From NCBI GenBank assembly GCA_965237775.1, contig OZ250155.1, forward strand, positions 2,852,001 to 2,916,000: DNA of 64,000 nucleotides, read 5' to 3'. The stretch comes from CATOSP01 sp965237775 (lineage in GTDB: Bacteria; Chloroflexota; Dehalococcoidia; Lucifugimonadales; UBA3495). Position numbers and translations under genes: made by a program. The notes beneath the pieces were generated by a model, which was not told where the DNA came from, did no database searches, and saw nothing but the letters and a program-made list of their open reading frames with translations. This document shows positions 17,099-25,391 of this stretch, one piece after another (the stretch's first letter is position 1; the number at the start of each line of letters is the position of its first letter).

Positions 17099-17896
17099 AT
17101 GGTACAGAGTAACCACAGCGTTCTGGGGGAGGGTCTCAGGATGTACACCAACGCATTGGGCCGGTTCGTCAAACAACGGCTGGAGGCCGCCTTTGGCGAC
17201 GCATGGTGGGAGGAGGGCGTGATTAAGGCCTTCTACTATCCCAGGCGCCACCTTGAGAATGACGAGGCCAAGAACCGTGTCGAACTTCTGGACCCGAGCG
17301 CGTTTGTTGACGTCATTTCTCGAAATCGTGACCTCTTTCGAGACACCTTCCCCAACCGGAAAGAAACTGACTCGTTGCTGGTACAAGCCTCTGAAGCCCG
17401 CAATATATGGGCCCATTCCTTGGCATCGTCAGACCTGGCGGACAATGACGTGGTTCGAGCCCTGATGTCAATGGAAAAGCTGCTGTCCGACGCTGGTTTG
17501 ACCGAAGCACGGGAAGTGGAAAAGCTTTGGAAGCAAGTGATGGGGATGTCGGAACCCACGCCCCAGCAGCCAGTCAACAGGTCTACTGCGAAGCCAGTAC
17601 CAAAAGTTCACAATGAGGAACCCGAAATCCGGCAGCCGGTTACATTAACGGAAGTCGTTCGGCTAGAAGTAGTAGACCATTGGTTCACTCCCGCCCGCAG
17701 ACGGGGGGAACGTGAAGTCACGGTCGCGGCAAGGGATGTCAACAGGCGGCTGGGATGGTCTCAACGCTACCCATCGATTTGCAGCGCCCTGTCAGACAGA
17801 AGTGGCGAATTGGCCCGCAGGGCCGGCGTAGAATTAATACGCTCAACCTGTCCAAACCCCAGTAGCACGACCGAATTTGTCTACCGGCTGCTGTAG
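17099..17896 (+). CDS. Swt1-type HEPN domain protein
   Basis: The start is the ATG at 17099 with AGGAG ten bases upstream. The N-terminal 150 residues match the Swt1-family HEPN fold (GLRMYTNALGRFVKQRLEAAFGDAWW ... SEARNIWAHSLAS). The Rx4-6H RNase motif is intact as RNIWAH (Arg101-His106). The linker (150-185) is Pro-rich. The C-terminal 80 residues (VTLTEVVRLEVVDHWFTPARR ... RRLGWSQRYPSICSAL) look like a winged-helix or similar nucleic-acid-binding domain. Swt1-HEPN proteins occur with restriction and phage-defence ATPases; none is adjacent here, so the gene is either an orphan or the remnant of a system displaced by the IS66 insertion behind it. Confidence 0.7.
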   Translation: MVQSNHSVLGEGLRMYTNALGRFVKQRLEAAFGDAWWEEGVIKAFYYPRRHLENDEAKNRVELLDPSAFVDVISRNRDLFRDTFPNRKETDSLLVQASEARNIWAHSLASSDLADNDVVRALMSMEKLLSDAGLTEAREVEKLWKQVMGMSEPTPQQPVNRSTAKPVPKVHNEEPEIRQPVTLTEVVRLEVVDHWFTPARRRGEREVTVAARDVNRRLGWSQRYPSICSALSDRSGELARRAGVELIRSTCPNPSSTTEFVYRLL

Positions 17897-17926
17897 GCCG
17901 CAGGGAAGTGATGTATTTCCCAAACG

Positions 17927-18297
17927 GTGCAACGGGCCCGGCGAGTAGAGCGGCAACAACGCTACCGGCAGTGGCTATGGTCCATCTGTAAGCCTTACCT
18001 GGGCAGCGACGCGCCCATGAGGGCGCTGTGCCAGCGGGTGGAACGCTTCCCGCCGGAGCTGTTCACCTTCGTCGCCGAGCCCCGGGCCCGCGCGGACAAC
18101 AACGCCGCGCAGCGTAGTCTGCGCCCGCCAGTGGTGAACCGGAAGATCAGCGGCGGTACCCGTTCGGAGCGGGGGAGCGAGACCAAGAGCATCCTGGCTT
18201 CCTTGTTCGGTACCTGGCACCTGCAAGAACGCGACCCCTACCAAACCCTGCAATCCATCCTCTCCAAACCACATCTCGCCCCAGTCTGAACAGTTAC
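17927..18297 (+). mobile_element. IS66-family 3' fragment (transposase tail plus right inverted repeat)
   Basis: The open frame 17927-18289 encodes the last 120 residues of an IS66 transposase, including the hallmark segment ADNNAAQRSLRPPVVNRKISGGTRS and LASLFGTW. Everything upstream of this is missing. The right terminal repeat (18275-18297) reads, reverse-complemented, GTAACTGTTCAGACTGGGGC and matches the left end of the IS66 copy at 63530. The fragment lies 30 bp behind the HEPN gene. Confidence 0.8.
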
Positions 18298-18332
18298 GCA
18301 AGGTCATCAACCGGCGACATGGCAAGAAGGTT

Positions 18333-18608
18333 GTGGGGAGTCGGACAGTGCCTAATAACCTGTCCGTGGAGACGGAAGATTGGAAACCCGTTCAGGCGCA
18401 AGTCCGCGACTACTACCAGCGCGGCTATCCCCTAGAGGACATTCACGACATAGTCACAGGCCCGGACGGTAGCCGGATAGGCCAGCGTAGCCTTTGCAAG
18501 ATCGCCTGCGCCACGCCGACGCCGTTCGATACGTGGCTGGCACGTCTAAACTCTGACCGTCGGCAGCGGTCCATGTCTGACCTCGAGCCGAGACGGTCAC
18601 TGGACTAA
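18333..18608 (+). CDS. Small hypothetical protein
   Basis: The frame opens with GTG at 18333 (or GTG at 18350). The middle part (EDWKPVQAQVRDYYQRGYPLEDIHDIV) is amphipathic and protein-like. No family is recognised and the ribosome binding site is weak. It begins just behind the IS66 end, so it could be the 3' part of a truncated gene. Confidence 0.4.
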   Translation: MGSRTVPNNLSVETEDWKPVQAQVRDYYQRGYPLEDIHDIVTGPDGSRIGQRSLCKIACATPTPFDTWLARLNSDRRQRSMSDLEPRRSLD

Positions 18609-18661
18609 AGCCATGATCAATCGCGGCTCGGCTTAGACTTGGATGAGGACGAGGAGGAAAG

Positions 18662-18937
18662 ATGAAGGAAGAAACGCACGAAAGACTCAGGCAGCGGATA
18701 CTTGAGACGGGCCTGACTCCAGCGATTCTGCGCGATAGTACGAGGCCGCTGGATCCGTTGTTTAAGGACCACGGAAAAGACAAAGAGGTGGAGATGATCT
18801 ACCGATTCTGGCGCATCCCGAACCTCTTGGCTCTATGGTTGGAAGAAGGCGGACAAGATCATCTCGACGACGTCGGCAAAGCTGCCCGTGACTTGGCTCT
18901 TGAAATCTTCAACCGCAACGACTCCAACAACCCGTGA
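18662..18937 (+). CDS. Small acidic hypothetical protein (91 aa)
   Basis: A strong GAGGAGGAAAG precedes the ATG. The 91-residue product is helical and charged (ERLRQRILETGLTPAILRD ... LLALWLEEGGQDHLDDVGKAARDLALEIF). No known family. The good translation signal and balanced composition make it a credible gene. Confidence 0.6.
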   Translation: MKEETHERLRQRILETGLTPAILRDSTRPLDPLFKDHGKDKEVEMIYRFWRIPNLLALWLEEGGQDHLDDVGKAARDLALEIFNRNDSNNP

Positions 18938-19135
18938 CCGACGGCGTGGGGACGCCTGCGTGGCCCACGCAGTAAAAGGGGCGCGGGCATCAGGGGTATC
19001 TTACGTGCGAAAGGGGTTTCGATGGATTCTGAGCTAAGACGCACCTCTCTCTCCTCTTCCCACACGCCAAACATTCATGTAGAGTAGGCCACTAGCCGAG
19101 AAGAGGGCGAGCACCGAAGATCGCGAGCGGCACAG

Positions 19136-19163
19136 AGCCCAGCGAGTGAATCGCTGGGCTTTT
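19136..19163 (+). terminator. Probable rho-independent terminator
   Basis: AGCCCAGCGA (19136-19145) and TCGCTGGGCT (19151-19160) form a perfect 10-bp stem with loop GTGAA, followed by a short T run. It lies about 200 bp behind the small gene at 18662-18937 in an otherwise empty 480-bp interval. Confidence 0.6.
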
Positions 19164-19419
19164 ACCTTGCTCGAAACCTCTAAACCGCCTACCTCAGCGC
19201 CACGGCGGACCGCAGCCCCTAGACCACCAAATGCACTTCTCTCCCGATACTTGCAGAGACCCCAAGCGCCTGGGTAACATTGTCCCATCGCTTCTCATGA
19301 ACCATGTTCAGGCAGGCCCGTATCGGAAATTCGGGAACCTGGAACGGTAAAAGACCCATCCCGACAGGGACACGGCAAGTTTAGTCATCCACCAGAGGCG
19401 TCAGCCTGAGAGGTCAGAC

Positions 19420-20142
19420 ATGACCACCAAGCCCACAACCACACCCGCATTCCCCCCACTCCCAGACCCGCCGGAGCGCGAGCCAGAGGACATGACCAGT
19501 TTTGACCACCTGACCCTGAGCGGCAGCGTTCACCACCTGGTCCAGCACCTGGGCAACCCCGAGACCACCATCGTCGCCGGGGAAAGGTACATCACCCGGG
19601 AGCCGGGCGCTCCCGCGGTCGACCGGATGGCCCCCGACCTGCTCATCGCCTTCCAAGCCGACCCACAGGCATACCGGGAAGACAACGGATACATCATCTC
19701 CGTCCAGGGCAAGCCGCTCGACTTCGTCATGGAGATAGCCTCCCAGCGCACCGGCAGGCGGGACGCGGTACAGAAGAGGTCCCGCTACGCCGCCCTGGGA
19801 ATCCCCGAGTACTGGCGATTCGACGAGACCGGAGAGTTCCACGGGACAATGCTCGCCGGAGACCGGCTGATGGACGGCCGGTACGAACCCATCCCAATCG
19901 AGACAGTCGAGGAAGGGGTCCTGCAGGGCTACAGCACAGTGCTCAATCTCTTCATCCGGTGGGAGCACGGAGAGCTGGGCTGGCACGACGCGGAGACCGG
20001 GCAGCACATCGTCAGATACGAGGACCTCCACAACCGCGCGCAAAGCGAGCGGGAAGCCCGGGAGGCAGCGGAGAACCGCGCCGATACGGCCGAGGCCCGG
20101 GTCCGGGAACTGGAGGAGGAACTACGCCGCCAGCAGCCCTGA
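19420..20142 (+). CDS. Uma2-family (DUF820) PD-(D/E)XK nuclease-like protein
   Basis: A 240-residue protein; the start follows GAGAGGTCAGAC. The core resembles Uma2/DUF820: APDLLIAFQADPQAY (motif PDL), then KPLDFVMEIASQRTGRRDAVQKRSRYAALGIPEYWRFD, with the E-x-x-S segment and the 'YAALGIPEYW' signature. The C-terminal 45 residues form a coiled coil (QSEREAREAAENRADTAEARVRELEEEL), a common tail of this family. Uma2 proteins are restriction-endonuclease-like in fold and abundant in Chloroflexota and cyanobacteria; their targets are unknown. Monocistronic here. Confidence 0.85.
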   Translation: MTTKPTTTPAFPPLPDPPEREPEDMTSFDHLTLSGSVHHLVQHLGNPETTIVAGERYITREPGAPAVDRMAPDLLIAFQADPQAYREDNGYIISVQGKPLDFVMEIASQRTGRRDAVQKRSRYAALGIPEYWRFDETGEFHGTMLAGDRLMDGRYEPIPIETVEEGVLQGYSTVLNLFIRWEHGELGWHDAETGQHIVRYEDLHNRAQSEREAREAAENRADTAEARVRELEEELRRQQP

Positions 20143-20383
20143 TTGTCCACGAGTCGCCGACGACGGACTCGGAACCCTCTGCGCATTCCAGAGGGCGATT
20201 CCCGGCCGATTGCCGAACCAGCGAATAGAACCCGCACCTCCTACCGGAACAGGGTTTGACCACGCCGCGGAGAGAAGTGACAAAACTTTTACAACATCCT
20301 TGGTTTCCGGTGGGGGTTCGCCGCCTTCCCTCAAAAGGCGCCGCGCTCCCCCCACCATTCAGAAAACTAAGGAGATGAAGACC

Positions 20384-21706
20384 ATGAAGAAGATGGCCAT
20401 GAAAGTGTTGGACAGTCCGGTTTGGGACAGGGTGGAAACCCTATCACGAGACGAGATGGCCGCGTTGCAGACGGAGCGGCTGCGGAGCTGCGTGGCCCGC
20501 GTCGCCGCCAACGTGCCCTTCTACCGCGAGAAGCTGGGCGCGGCGGGCGCCCTGCCGGAGAATCTGCGGTCGCCGGAGGACCTGGCGCGGCTGCCCTTCA
20601 CCTTCAAGCAGGACCTGCGGGACAACTACCCCCACGGGCTGTTCGCCGTTCCGATGGACGATGTGGTGCGGCTCCATGCCTCCAGCGGGACGACGGGCAA
20701 GATGACGGTGGTGGGCTACACCGCCAACGACATCGCCGTGTGGGGAGACCTGGCCGCCCGCGCTCTGAGCATCGCGGGAGTCGGCCGGCAAGACGTGATT
20801 CACAACGCCTATGGTTACGGGCTGTTCACCGGCGGGCTGGGGTTGCACTTCGGGGGCGAGCGGCTGGGCGCAGCGGTCGTGCCGGTGTCGGCGGGCAACA
20901 CGCGGCGTCAGGTAGAGCTGGCGCAGGACCTCGGCGCGACGGTGCTGTGCTGCACGCCGTCGTACTCCCTGCTCATCGCGGAGCAGGCGGCGGAGCATGA
21001 CGCAGACCTGGGCCGGCTCCGGCTGGGAGTCTTCGGGGCGGAGCCGTGGTCGGAGGAAATGAGGGCGGAGATCGAGGCCCGGCTGAACATAACGGCCCTC
21101 GACATATATGGCCTGTCCGAGGTGATGGGGCCGGCGGTGTCCATGGAGTGTCCGTACAAACAGGGATTGCACCTGGCGGAAGACCACTTCATCCCCGAAG
21201 TTGTCGACCCGCACAGCGGCGAGCCGCTTCCTGACGGCGAGACCGGGGAGTTGACGCTGACCTGCGTGACCAAGGAAGCGTTGCCCCTGCTGCGCTACCG
21301 GACCCGAGACCTGACGAAACTCTGGCGCGGGCCATGCCCCTGCGGGCGCACCACGGCGCGAATGAGCAGAACGCTGGGCCGCACCGACGACATGCTCATC
21401 ATCCGCGGCGTCAATGTATTTCCCTCGCAGATTGAAGCCGAATTGCTGCGGACGGAGGGGCTGGAACCCCACTACGAGTTGCTGCTGGAGCGGGGAGAGT
21501 CCCGGATGGACGAGCTGACCGTGCGGGTGGAGGGTTCGGAGCAGCTGCACATGGGCGGAGAGGCCCGCGCGGCCGCCGGGGAGAGGCTGGCGGACATGCT
21601 GCAGAGCCGGCTGGGCGTCGGCTGCCGCGTTGAGGTCGTTGCGCCGCGGCAACTGCCCCGCAGCGAAGGAAAGGCTGCCCGCATCGTCGACAACCGGCGG
21701 ATATAG
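20384..21706 (+). CDS. paaK: Phenylacetate-CoA ligase
   Basis: ATP-dependent ligation of phenylacetate (or a related aryl acid) to CoA, the first step of the phenylacetyl-CoA pathway. The ATG at 20384 is chosen because AAGGAG lies nine bases upstream; an ATG at 20375 abuts that site. About 440 residues, normal for PaaK. Visible motifs: the adenylate-binding SSGTTGKMTVVGYT, YGLSEVMGPAVSMEC, RYRTRDLTKLW, and the C-terminal GRTDDMLIIRGVNVFPSQIE. An enoyl-CoA hydratase follows at 21884, so the pair may act in aromatic acid or fatty acid turnover. No ring-epoxidase genes are present in the window, so the true substrate is open. Confidence 0.9.
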   Translation: MKKMAMKVLDSPVWDRVETLSRDEMAALQTERLRSCVARVAANVPFYREKLGAAGALPENLRSPEDLARLPFTFKQDLRDNYPHGLFAVPMDDVVRLHASSGTTGKMTVVGYTANDIAVWGDLAARALSIAGVGRQDVIHNAYGYGLFTGGLGLHFGGERLGAAVVPVSAGNTRRQVELAQDLGATVLCCTPSYSLLIAEQAAEHDADLGRLRLGVFGAEPWSEEMRAEIEARLNITALDIYGLSEVMGPAVSMECPYKQGLHLAEDHFIPEVVDPHSGEPLPDGETGELTLTCVTKEALPLLRYRTRDLTKLWRGPCPCGRTTARMSRTLGRTDDMLIIRGVNVFPSQIEAELLRTEGLEPHYELLLERGESRMDELTVRVEGSEQLHMGGEARAAAGERLADMLQSRLGVGCRVEVVAPRQLPRSEGKAARIVDNRRI

Positions 21707-21810
21707 GGATTGACGGAGCAATCGGGAAGCACCTGGAGAATGCCATTCGCTCCCGGCAGGCCGAATAATGAAATGAATGGGCCGGAGTCGTCACACACCG
21801 CTCAACTGCT

Positions 21811-21836
21811 CATCCTTCGACAAGCTCAGGATGAAC
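21811..21836. repeat. Dispersed 26-bp repeat CATCCTTCGACAAGCTCAGG-type
   Basis: The sequence between paaK and the hydratase contains the imperfectly palindromic unit that begins CATCCTTCGACAAGCTCAGG and ends ATGAAC. I know this unit as a frequent intergenic repeat in Chloroflexota and other environmental genomes; only one copy was noticed here. The role is unknown. Confidence 0.5.
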
Positions 21837-21883
21837 GGCCAGGTTTCTTCACACCACCTTCATCAAGGAATCACGGAGGAATC

Positions 21884-22711
21884 ATGAATTTCGAGACGAT
21901 GCGCTACGAGAGCGATGGGGACCTGATCCGGCTGACGCTGAACCGTCCCGAAGCGCTGAACGCCGTCAACTTCCAGGGTGCGGTGGAGATTCACCAAGCG
22001 GCGCAGGCCATTCACGACGAAGAAACAGCGCGAGCCGTCATCATCCGGGGAGAGGGACGGGCCTTCTGCGCCGGCATCGACCTGAAGGAACTGGAGGCCG
22101 GGGAAACGCCCCACGCCTACTTCTACCACTGGGACCGGGCGCTGCGGCTGCTGGAACTGTCGGACAAACTGGCGCTGTGCGCGATGCAGGGGTATGCGCT
22201 GGGCGGCGGGCTGCAGCTGCCGCTGGCCTGCGACATACGCATCGCCACCCCCGGCTGCCAGCTCGGACTGCCCGCCGCGAAGGAGGGGTTCATCCCAGGA
22301 CTCGGGACCTACCGCCTGCCCCGATATATCGGGCTGGGACGGGCCAAGCGGATGGCGCTTTCGGGCGAGAACGTGGACGGGGGCGAGGCGCTGCGCATCG
22401 GACTGGTGGACCACCTGGTGGAGCCCGGCAACTTCGATGCCGGGGTGGAGGAGCTGACGCAGCGTTACCTGTCCACCAGCTCCGAGGGGGCCCGCCAGAC
22501 CAAGCTGATGATGTCGGCCTTCCAGGACTACGCCCACGGCCAGTTTTTCGAGGAATACCTGCGCCGCCAGGCCGTCGCGATGGCGTCTCCCGATCACCGG
22601 GAAGCGCTGAGCGCCCTGAGGGAGGGCCGGGAGCCGGACTACCGCCGGGGGCAGGGCCAACGTATTCTGGCGGAGGGGGCTGATAGAATCGAAGGGCGAA
22701 CCAGGGTGTGA
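21884..22711 (+). CDS. Enoyl-CoA hydratase/isomerase family protein
   Basis: A 275-residue crotonase-fold protein. The ATG at 21884 follows ACGGAGGAATC. Signature segments: LNRPEALNAVNF, the oxyanion-hole region GEGRAFCAGIDLKELE, and GYALGGGLQLPLACDIRIAT; then PAAKEGFIPGLGTYRLPRYIGLGRAKRM. It hydrates enoyl-CoA or catalyses a related reaction; exact substrate not deducible. Downstream of paaK with a 177-bp gap carrying a repeat, so co-transcription is likely but not certain. The stop overlaps the next start by one base at 22711. Confidence 0.85.
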   Translation: MNFETMRYESDGDLIRLTLNRPEALNAVNFQGAVEIHQAAQAIHDEETARAVIIRGEGRAFCAGIDLKELEAGETPHAYFYHWDRALRLLELSDKLALCAMQGYALGGGLQLPLACDIRIATPGCQLGLPAAKEGFIPGLGTYRLPRYIGLGRAKRMALSGENVDGGEALRIGLVDHLVEPGNFDAGVEELTQRYLSTSSEGARQTKLMMSAFQDYAHGQFFEEYLRRQAVAMASPDHREALSALREGREPDYRRGQGQRILAEGADRIEGRTRV

Positions 22712-23574
22712 TGGCCAGGGTGTGGCTGGAGGCCAGGCTTGCAGCCATCTCCGTCCGGGACGGGGACGGCCACCTCAGCGACCTGGACAACACCCTGCAA
22801 CAGGCAGGGCTACGCCAAGACGAAGCCAAGAGGCTCCTAGCCCGGGCCTGGGAAGCGGCCGTGGAGGGAGCCCTGGAGGACGGCCTGCTCCCCTTGGACG
22901 AAGAGAACGCCCACGAAAAATATGCCGCCCACTTCGGTCTGACCCAGCAGAACCTGGACGGGAACGGTGTCCAGACCAGCCTCGTGCAGGCGGCGGTGAT
23001 ACGTGAGGTCACCCAGGAAATCGTCCCCCAGCGCCAGCACGTGAACGGAACGATCCCCTTCAACCTGATGAAGTCCGAGACCCTCGTCTGGGTCATCCAG
23101 GACGTCGACTACCTGGAGACCGTGGTGCGCCGGGAGCGCCGGGGCACCTCCCACGGCGTCAGCATCCGGGTGGCCCGGGGTCTCTACTACCGCCCCAGCA
23201 CCTTCCGGAGCAGGCCCATAGAGTGTGGGAAGACTGTCCACGCCGGCACAGGGATGCTGGGCCTGCGGGATTATCCGTACTGGCCTTTCCAACCCGAGAC
23301 CGTCAGCGAAGTGACACCGGCGACGGACCTGTCGGCGCCGAAGGGGCAGGCGCAAGCCGAGGGCAGATGGACACGGGCGGAGGGCATGGACGATGCTACC
23401 CCATTCAGCATTCAGCCGCGCTCCATCTGCTCCCAGCCGATGGAAGGCCAATCCCGTACTCGACCCAGGCTCGTCCGTGGAGTAAAATCCCGGAAAATCT
23501 CCAATGACAAGGTAGCCCCTTGGATCAATTGTCGACCAAGATACAAGCAAACATCGCCGATGGACATCGGATAG
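22711..23574 (+). CDS. Protein with helical N-terminus and PH-like domain, C-terminus lost and replaced
   Basis: Residues 1-110 are helical (AISVRDGDGHLSDLDNTLQQAGL ... LLPLDEENAHEKYAAHFGL), in the style of TerB-like domains. Residues 115-175 begin a PH-like domain (GTIPFNLMKSETLVWVIQDVDYLETVVRRERRG ... GLYYRPSTFRSRPIE). After MLGL (about 185) the sequence becomes unrelated and low-complexity to the stop. The missing natural C-terminus (TTKHIHFAG ... RIRYDRIVAFDP ... FRTGDGWFAYN) is recognisable, in decayed form, at 28494-28692 behind a repeated 155-bp segment. The gene therefore seems to have been split by an insert. Function unknown. Confidence 0.6.
   Translation: MARVWLEARLAAISVRDGDGHLSDLDNTLQQAGLRQDEAKRLLARAWEAAVEGALEDGLLPLDEENAHEKYAAHFGLTQQNLDGNGVQTSLVQAAVIREVTQEIVPQRQHVNGTIPFNLMKSETLVWVIQDVDYLETVVRRERRGTSHGVSIRVARGLYYRPSTFRSRPIECGKTVHAGTGMLGLRDYPYWPFQPETVSEVTPATDLSAPKGQAQAEGRWTRAEGMDDATPFSIQPRSICSQPMEGQSRTRPRLVRGVKSRKISNDKVAPWINCRPRYKQTSPMDIG
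23109..23263 (+). repeat. Long direct repeat, left copy (155 bp)
   Basis: This segment of the PH-like gene (beginning CTACCTGGAGACCGTGGTGC) is repeated in the same orientation at 28339-28493 with roughly 85% identity by eye. The two copies delimit a 5.2 kb interval. Confidence 0.75.
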
Positions 23575-23927
23575 TGGAAGCCCTGTTGTCCGGACAACAG
23601 GCCCTTTTTCCCGGTCCCACCGTGGAGGTGCCCGATGAAGGCGGAATTTACGCATTCTCGGACCGGCGGACTGGAGAGGTCCTCTATGTGGGTCAGAGCA
23701 CGGTCGGGATCAGCAGCCGTATGAAAGACCACTGGGCCGGCACTACCTCTTCCGACCTCGCAAGAAAACTGGTAACGGAGGGAGTAGTTGAGAATATCCC
23801 GGAGGGCAGGGAATGGATCAGGGGCAACGTGGCTGTCCACTGGATGACGCGCAACGAATTCGACACGTGCATCAGATGGGCCGAGTACTTTGCGATTGCC
23901 GTGTTGCGCCCGAAGTTCAACAAATGA
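23520..23927 (+). CDS. GIY-YIG nuclease-like protein (135 aa)
   Basis: The frame starts with TTG at 23520 and overlaps the tail of the previous frame. Residues 41-60 contain the GIY-YIG core (GGIYAFSDRRTGEVLYVGQS), and the C-terminal segment (CIRWAEYFAIAVLRPKFNK) contains the conserved Glu and Asn of the fold. Arg67 (SSRMKDHW) could be the catalytic Arg. The short length suits stand-alone nucleases of phage, homing or restriction origin. It lies inside the interval bounded by the long direct repeats and may be part of that mobile cargo. Confidence 0.75.
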   Translation: MDQLSTKIQANIADGHRIVEALLSGQQALFPGPTVEVPDEGGIYAFSDRRTGEVLYVGQSTVGISSRMKDHWAGTTSSDLARKLVTEGVVENIPEGREWIRGNVAVHWMTRNEFDTCIRWAEYFAIAVLRPKFNK

Positions 23928-24432
23928 GGGCATGTTTGGAGCGGGCGACCGCAGGTCCCCGTTTTGCCCGATCATGTAAACCACCCAGAACGGAACGCTG
24001 CCTCTCGTCTTCCCAATGCGGCGTGCCAACTCTCCAGGCCAGCTGCTCTTGACACCAGCCGGAGCGCCACGGGCAAGAGGCGTCAACCCAGCGTCACACT
24101 CCCAACATTCAAGAGGTACCGCAGACCCCGAGGCAGGGCAACTCAACACCGCCATACCCGCCCGGGCCGAGTTGATGCAGGTCCCACATTGTGGGGGTCA
24201 CGTGCAGCTGTAAAGTGGGCATCTTCAGCCAAACCAGTATATCCCGTGTGGCGGGGCACCGGTCGACATTGGTGAGGCCTCGTGGGTCGGATTGCAGACC
24301 CCACTGAACCGAGGGTTACCCGATAACAGACCTCGGAGTTGTTCATGACTGGAGTTATGCCGTACCACACAGAGGAGTAACGGGAAGCTCCAGTGGCGTT
24401 GCCCGAAGAAACCGGCCACAGGGAGAATCACG
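23928..24432. other. About 500 bp without a confident gene
   Basis: Several short open frames on both strands lack motifs. A minus-strand frame (23412-24155) overlaps the GIY-YIG gene and is probably spurious. GGGAGAATCACG immediately before 24433 is the likely ribosome binding region of the truncated protease gene. Confidence 0.4.
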
Positions 24433-24903
24433 GTGAAAGTCAAATGGAGGCTCACGGTCGCAGCGGCAACGCTGGCAATCTTAACGGCTCTGGCTTGCAG
24501 CACTACCGACAATGCCGCTGAATCTTCACCCTCGAACGATGGTCGAAGCGTTGATCAAACCCCGGTGCCACGTTCCCAAGTTGGAACGGCCTTCGGGGAA
24601 CTGCTATCTTCCGGTCTGTCAGTTGCGGACGTCACGGAGAAGGCGCTTCCCAGCGTGGTCCACATCATCAATGCGGGTTCCGGGACCGGGACGGGCTTCA
24701 TCATCCAAGAGGACGGGTTGGTGGTCACCAACACGCACTTAGTCGGAGGGAATAACCGCGTCACGGTCCGGCTAGTTACGGGGGATGAATACCCGGGCAA
24801 CGTCACCCAAAGGCATCCCGATCTCGATTTGGCCTACATCGAGATTGATTCGGCACAATCTTTCACACCCATCGCCAAACACAGCAGTTGGTTAAACTTG
24901 TAG
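24433..24903 (+). pseudogene. HtrA-like (S1C) protease lipoprotein, truncated before the catalytic serine
   Basis: The protein is a close relative of the one at 13125: lipobox ALAC (Cys22), PVPRSQVGTAFGELLSSGLSVADVTEKALPSVVHI, the His motif VVTNTHLVGG and the Asp motif HPDLDLAYIEID. The similarity ends at FTPIA, where the complete copy continues IGNSDTIRVGED; here KHSSWLNL and a stop follow. Thus two-thirds of the protease domain, including the Ser region, is missing. A MITE-like end begins 15 bp after the stop (24918), so an insertion or deletion linked to that element probably caused the truncation. Confidence 0.8.
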
Positions 24904-24917
24904 GAGGCCAAAATTGA

Positions 24918-24950
24918 CTAACCCAAAGCCAAGGTGGGATGTGCATTTGC
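24918..24950. mobile_element. Solitary left end of the CCAAGGTGGG MITE family
   Basis: CTAACCCAAAGCCAAGGTGG and the following ATGTGCATTT match the left ends at 449 and 62520. No matching right end was found in the next 450 bp. It is a half element, or an element whose other end was lost in a rearrangement. Confidence 0.65.
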
Positions 24951-25391
24951 CGGGGGTTGGCAAGGGGACTGGGAGTCTCGCAGAAACCCTTCGGCCCTTG
25001 ATTGCAGGACGGTCCGGCAGCGCCGCTTCACCTCGTGTTTCCGTCTGGCCAGCCCTGAAAGGAACCGGCTGACCCTCTCCTGTACCAGGGCCTTGCTTCC
25101 AAGGCACAGGTTCCCGGTCGCCTCCCCCGTTTTCACGAGGGCAGGCTCTGCCGGGCTACAGCTGGAGGACCGGACGCCCAGTCCGGAGTAGCTCCCGCCT
25201 GACCTCTGAATGTCAGGCCAATACGTCAGGCTCAACGAGACCTCGCCCGAGGGAAATGCAAAACTCGCCGGAATCCGGCGCTGGAGCGACCCAGCAATCC
25301 AGCTCAGGGCTTCCCCTCAGCATCCCCGCGAACATCCCTTGAACTGTCTGCTATACTCCCGGCATCAACCACCCCACCTCCGGAGCGGGCC
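24951..25391. other. Intergenic stretch behind the half MITE
   Basis: A minus-strand frame (24918-25235) encodes a basic, protein-like segment (VQERVSRFLSGLARRKHEVKRR) without a recognisable family and may be a remnant of mobile-element cargo. No other gene is visible. The last 20 bases (CCTCCGGAGCGGGCC) hold the weak translation signal of the methyltransferase gene. Confidence 0.4.

Noticed and set aside
23412..24155. Minus-strand frame (247 codons) over the GIY-YIG gene
   Set aside because: Part of it reads protein-like (RIGKTRGSVPFWVVYMIGQNGDL), but it overlaps the GIY-YIG codons entirely and I recognise no family; left unannotated.
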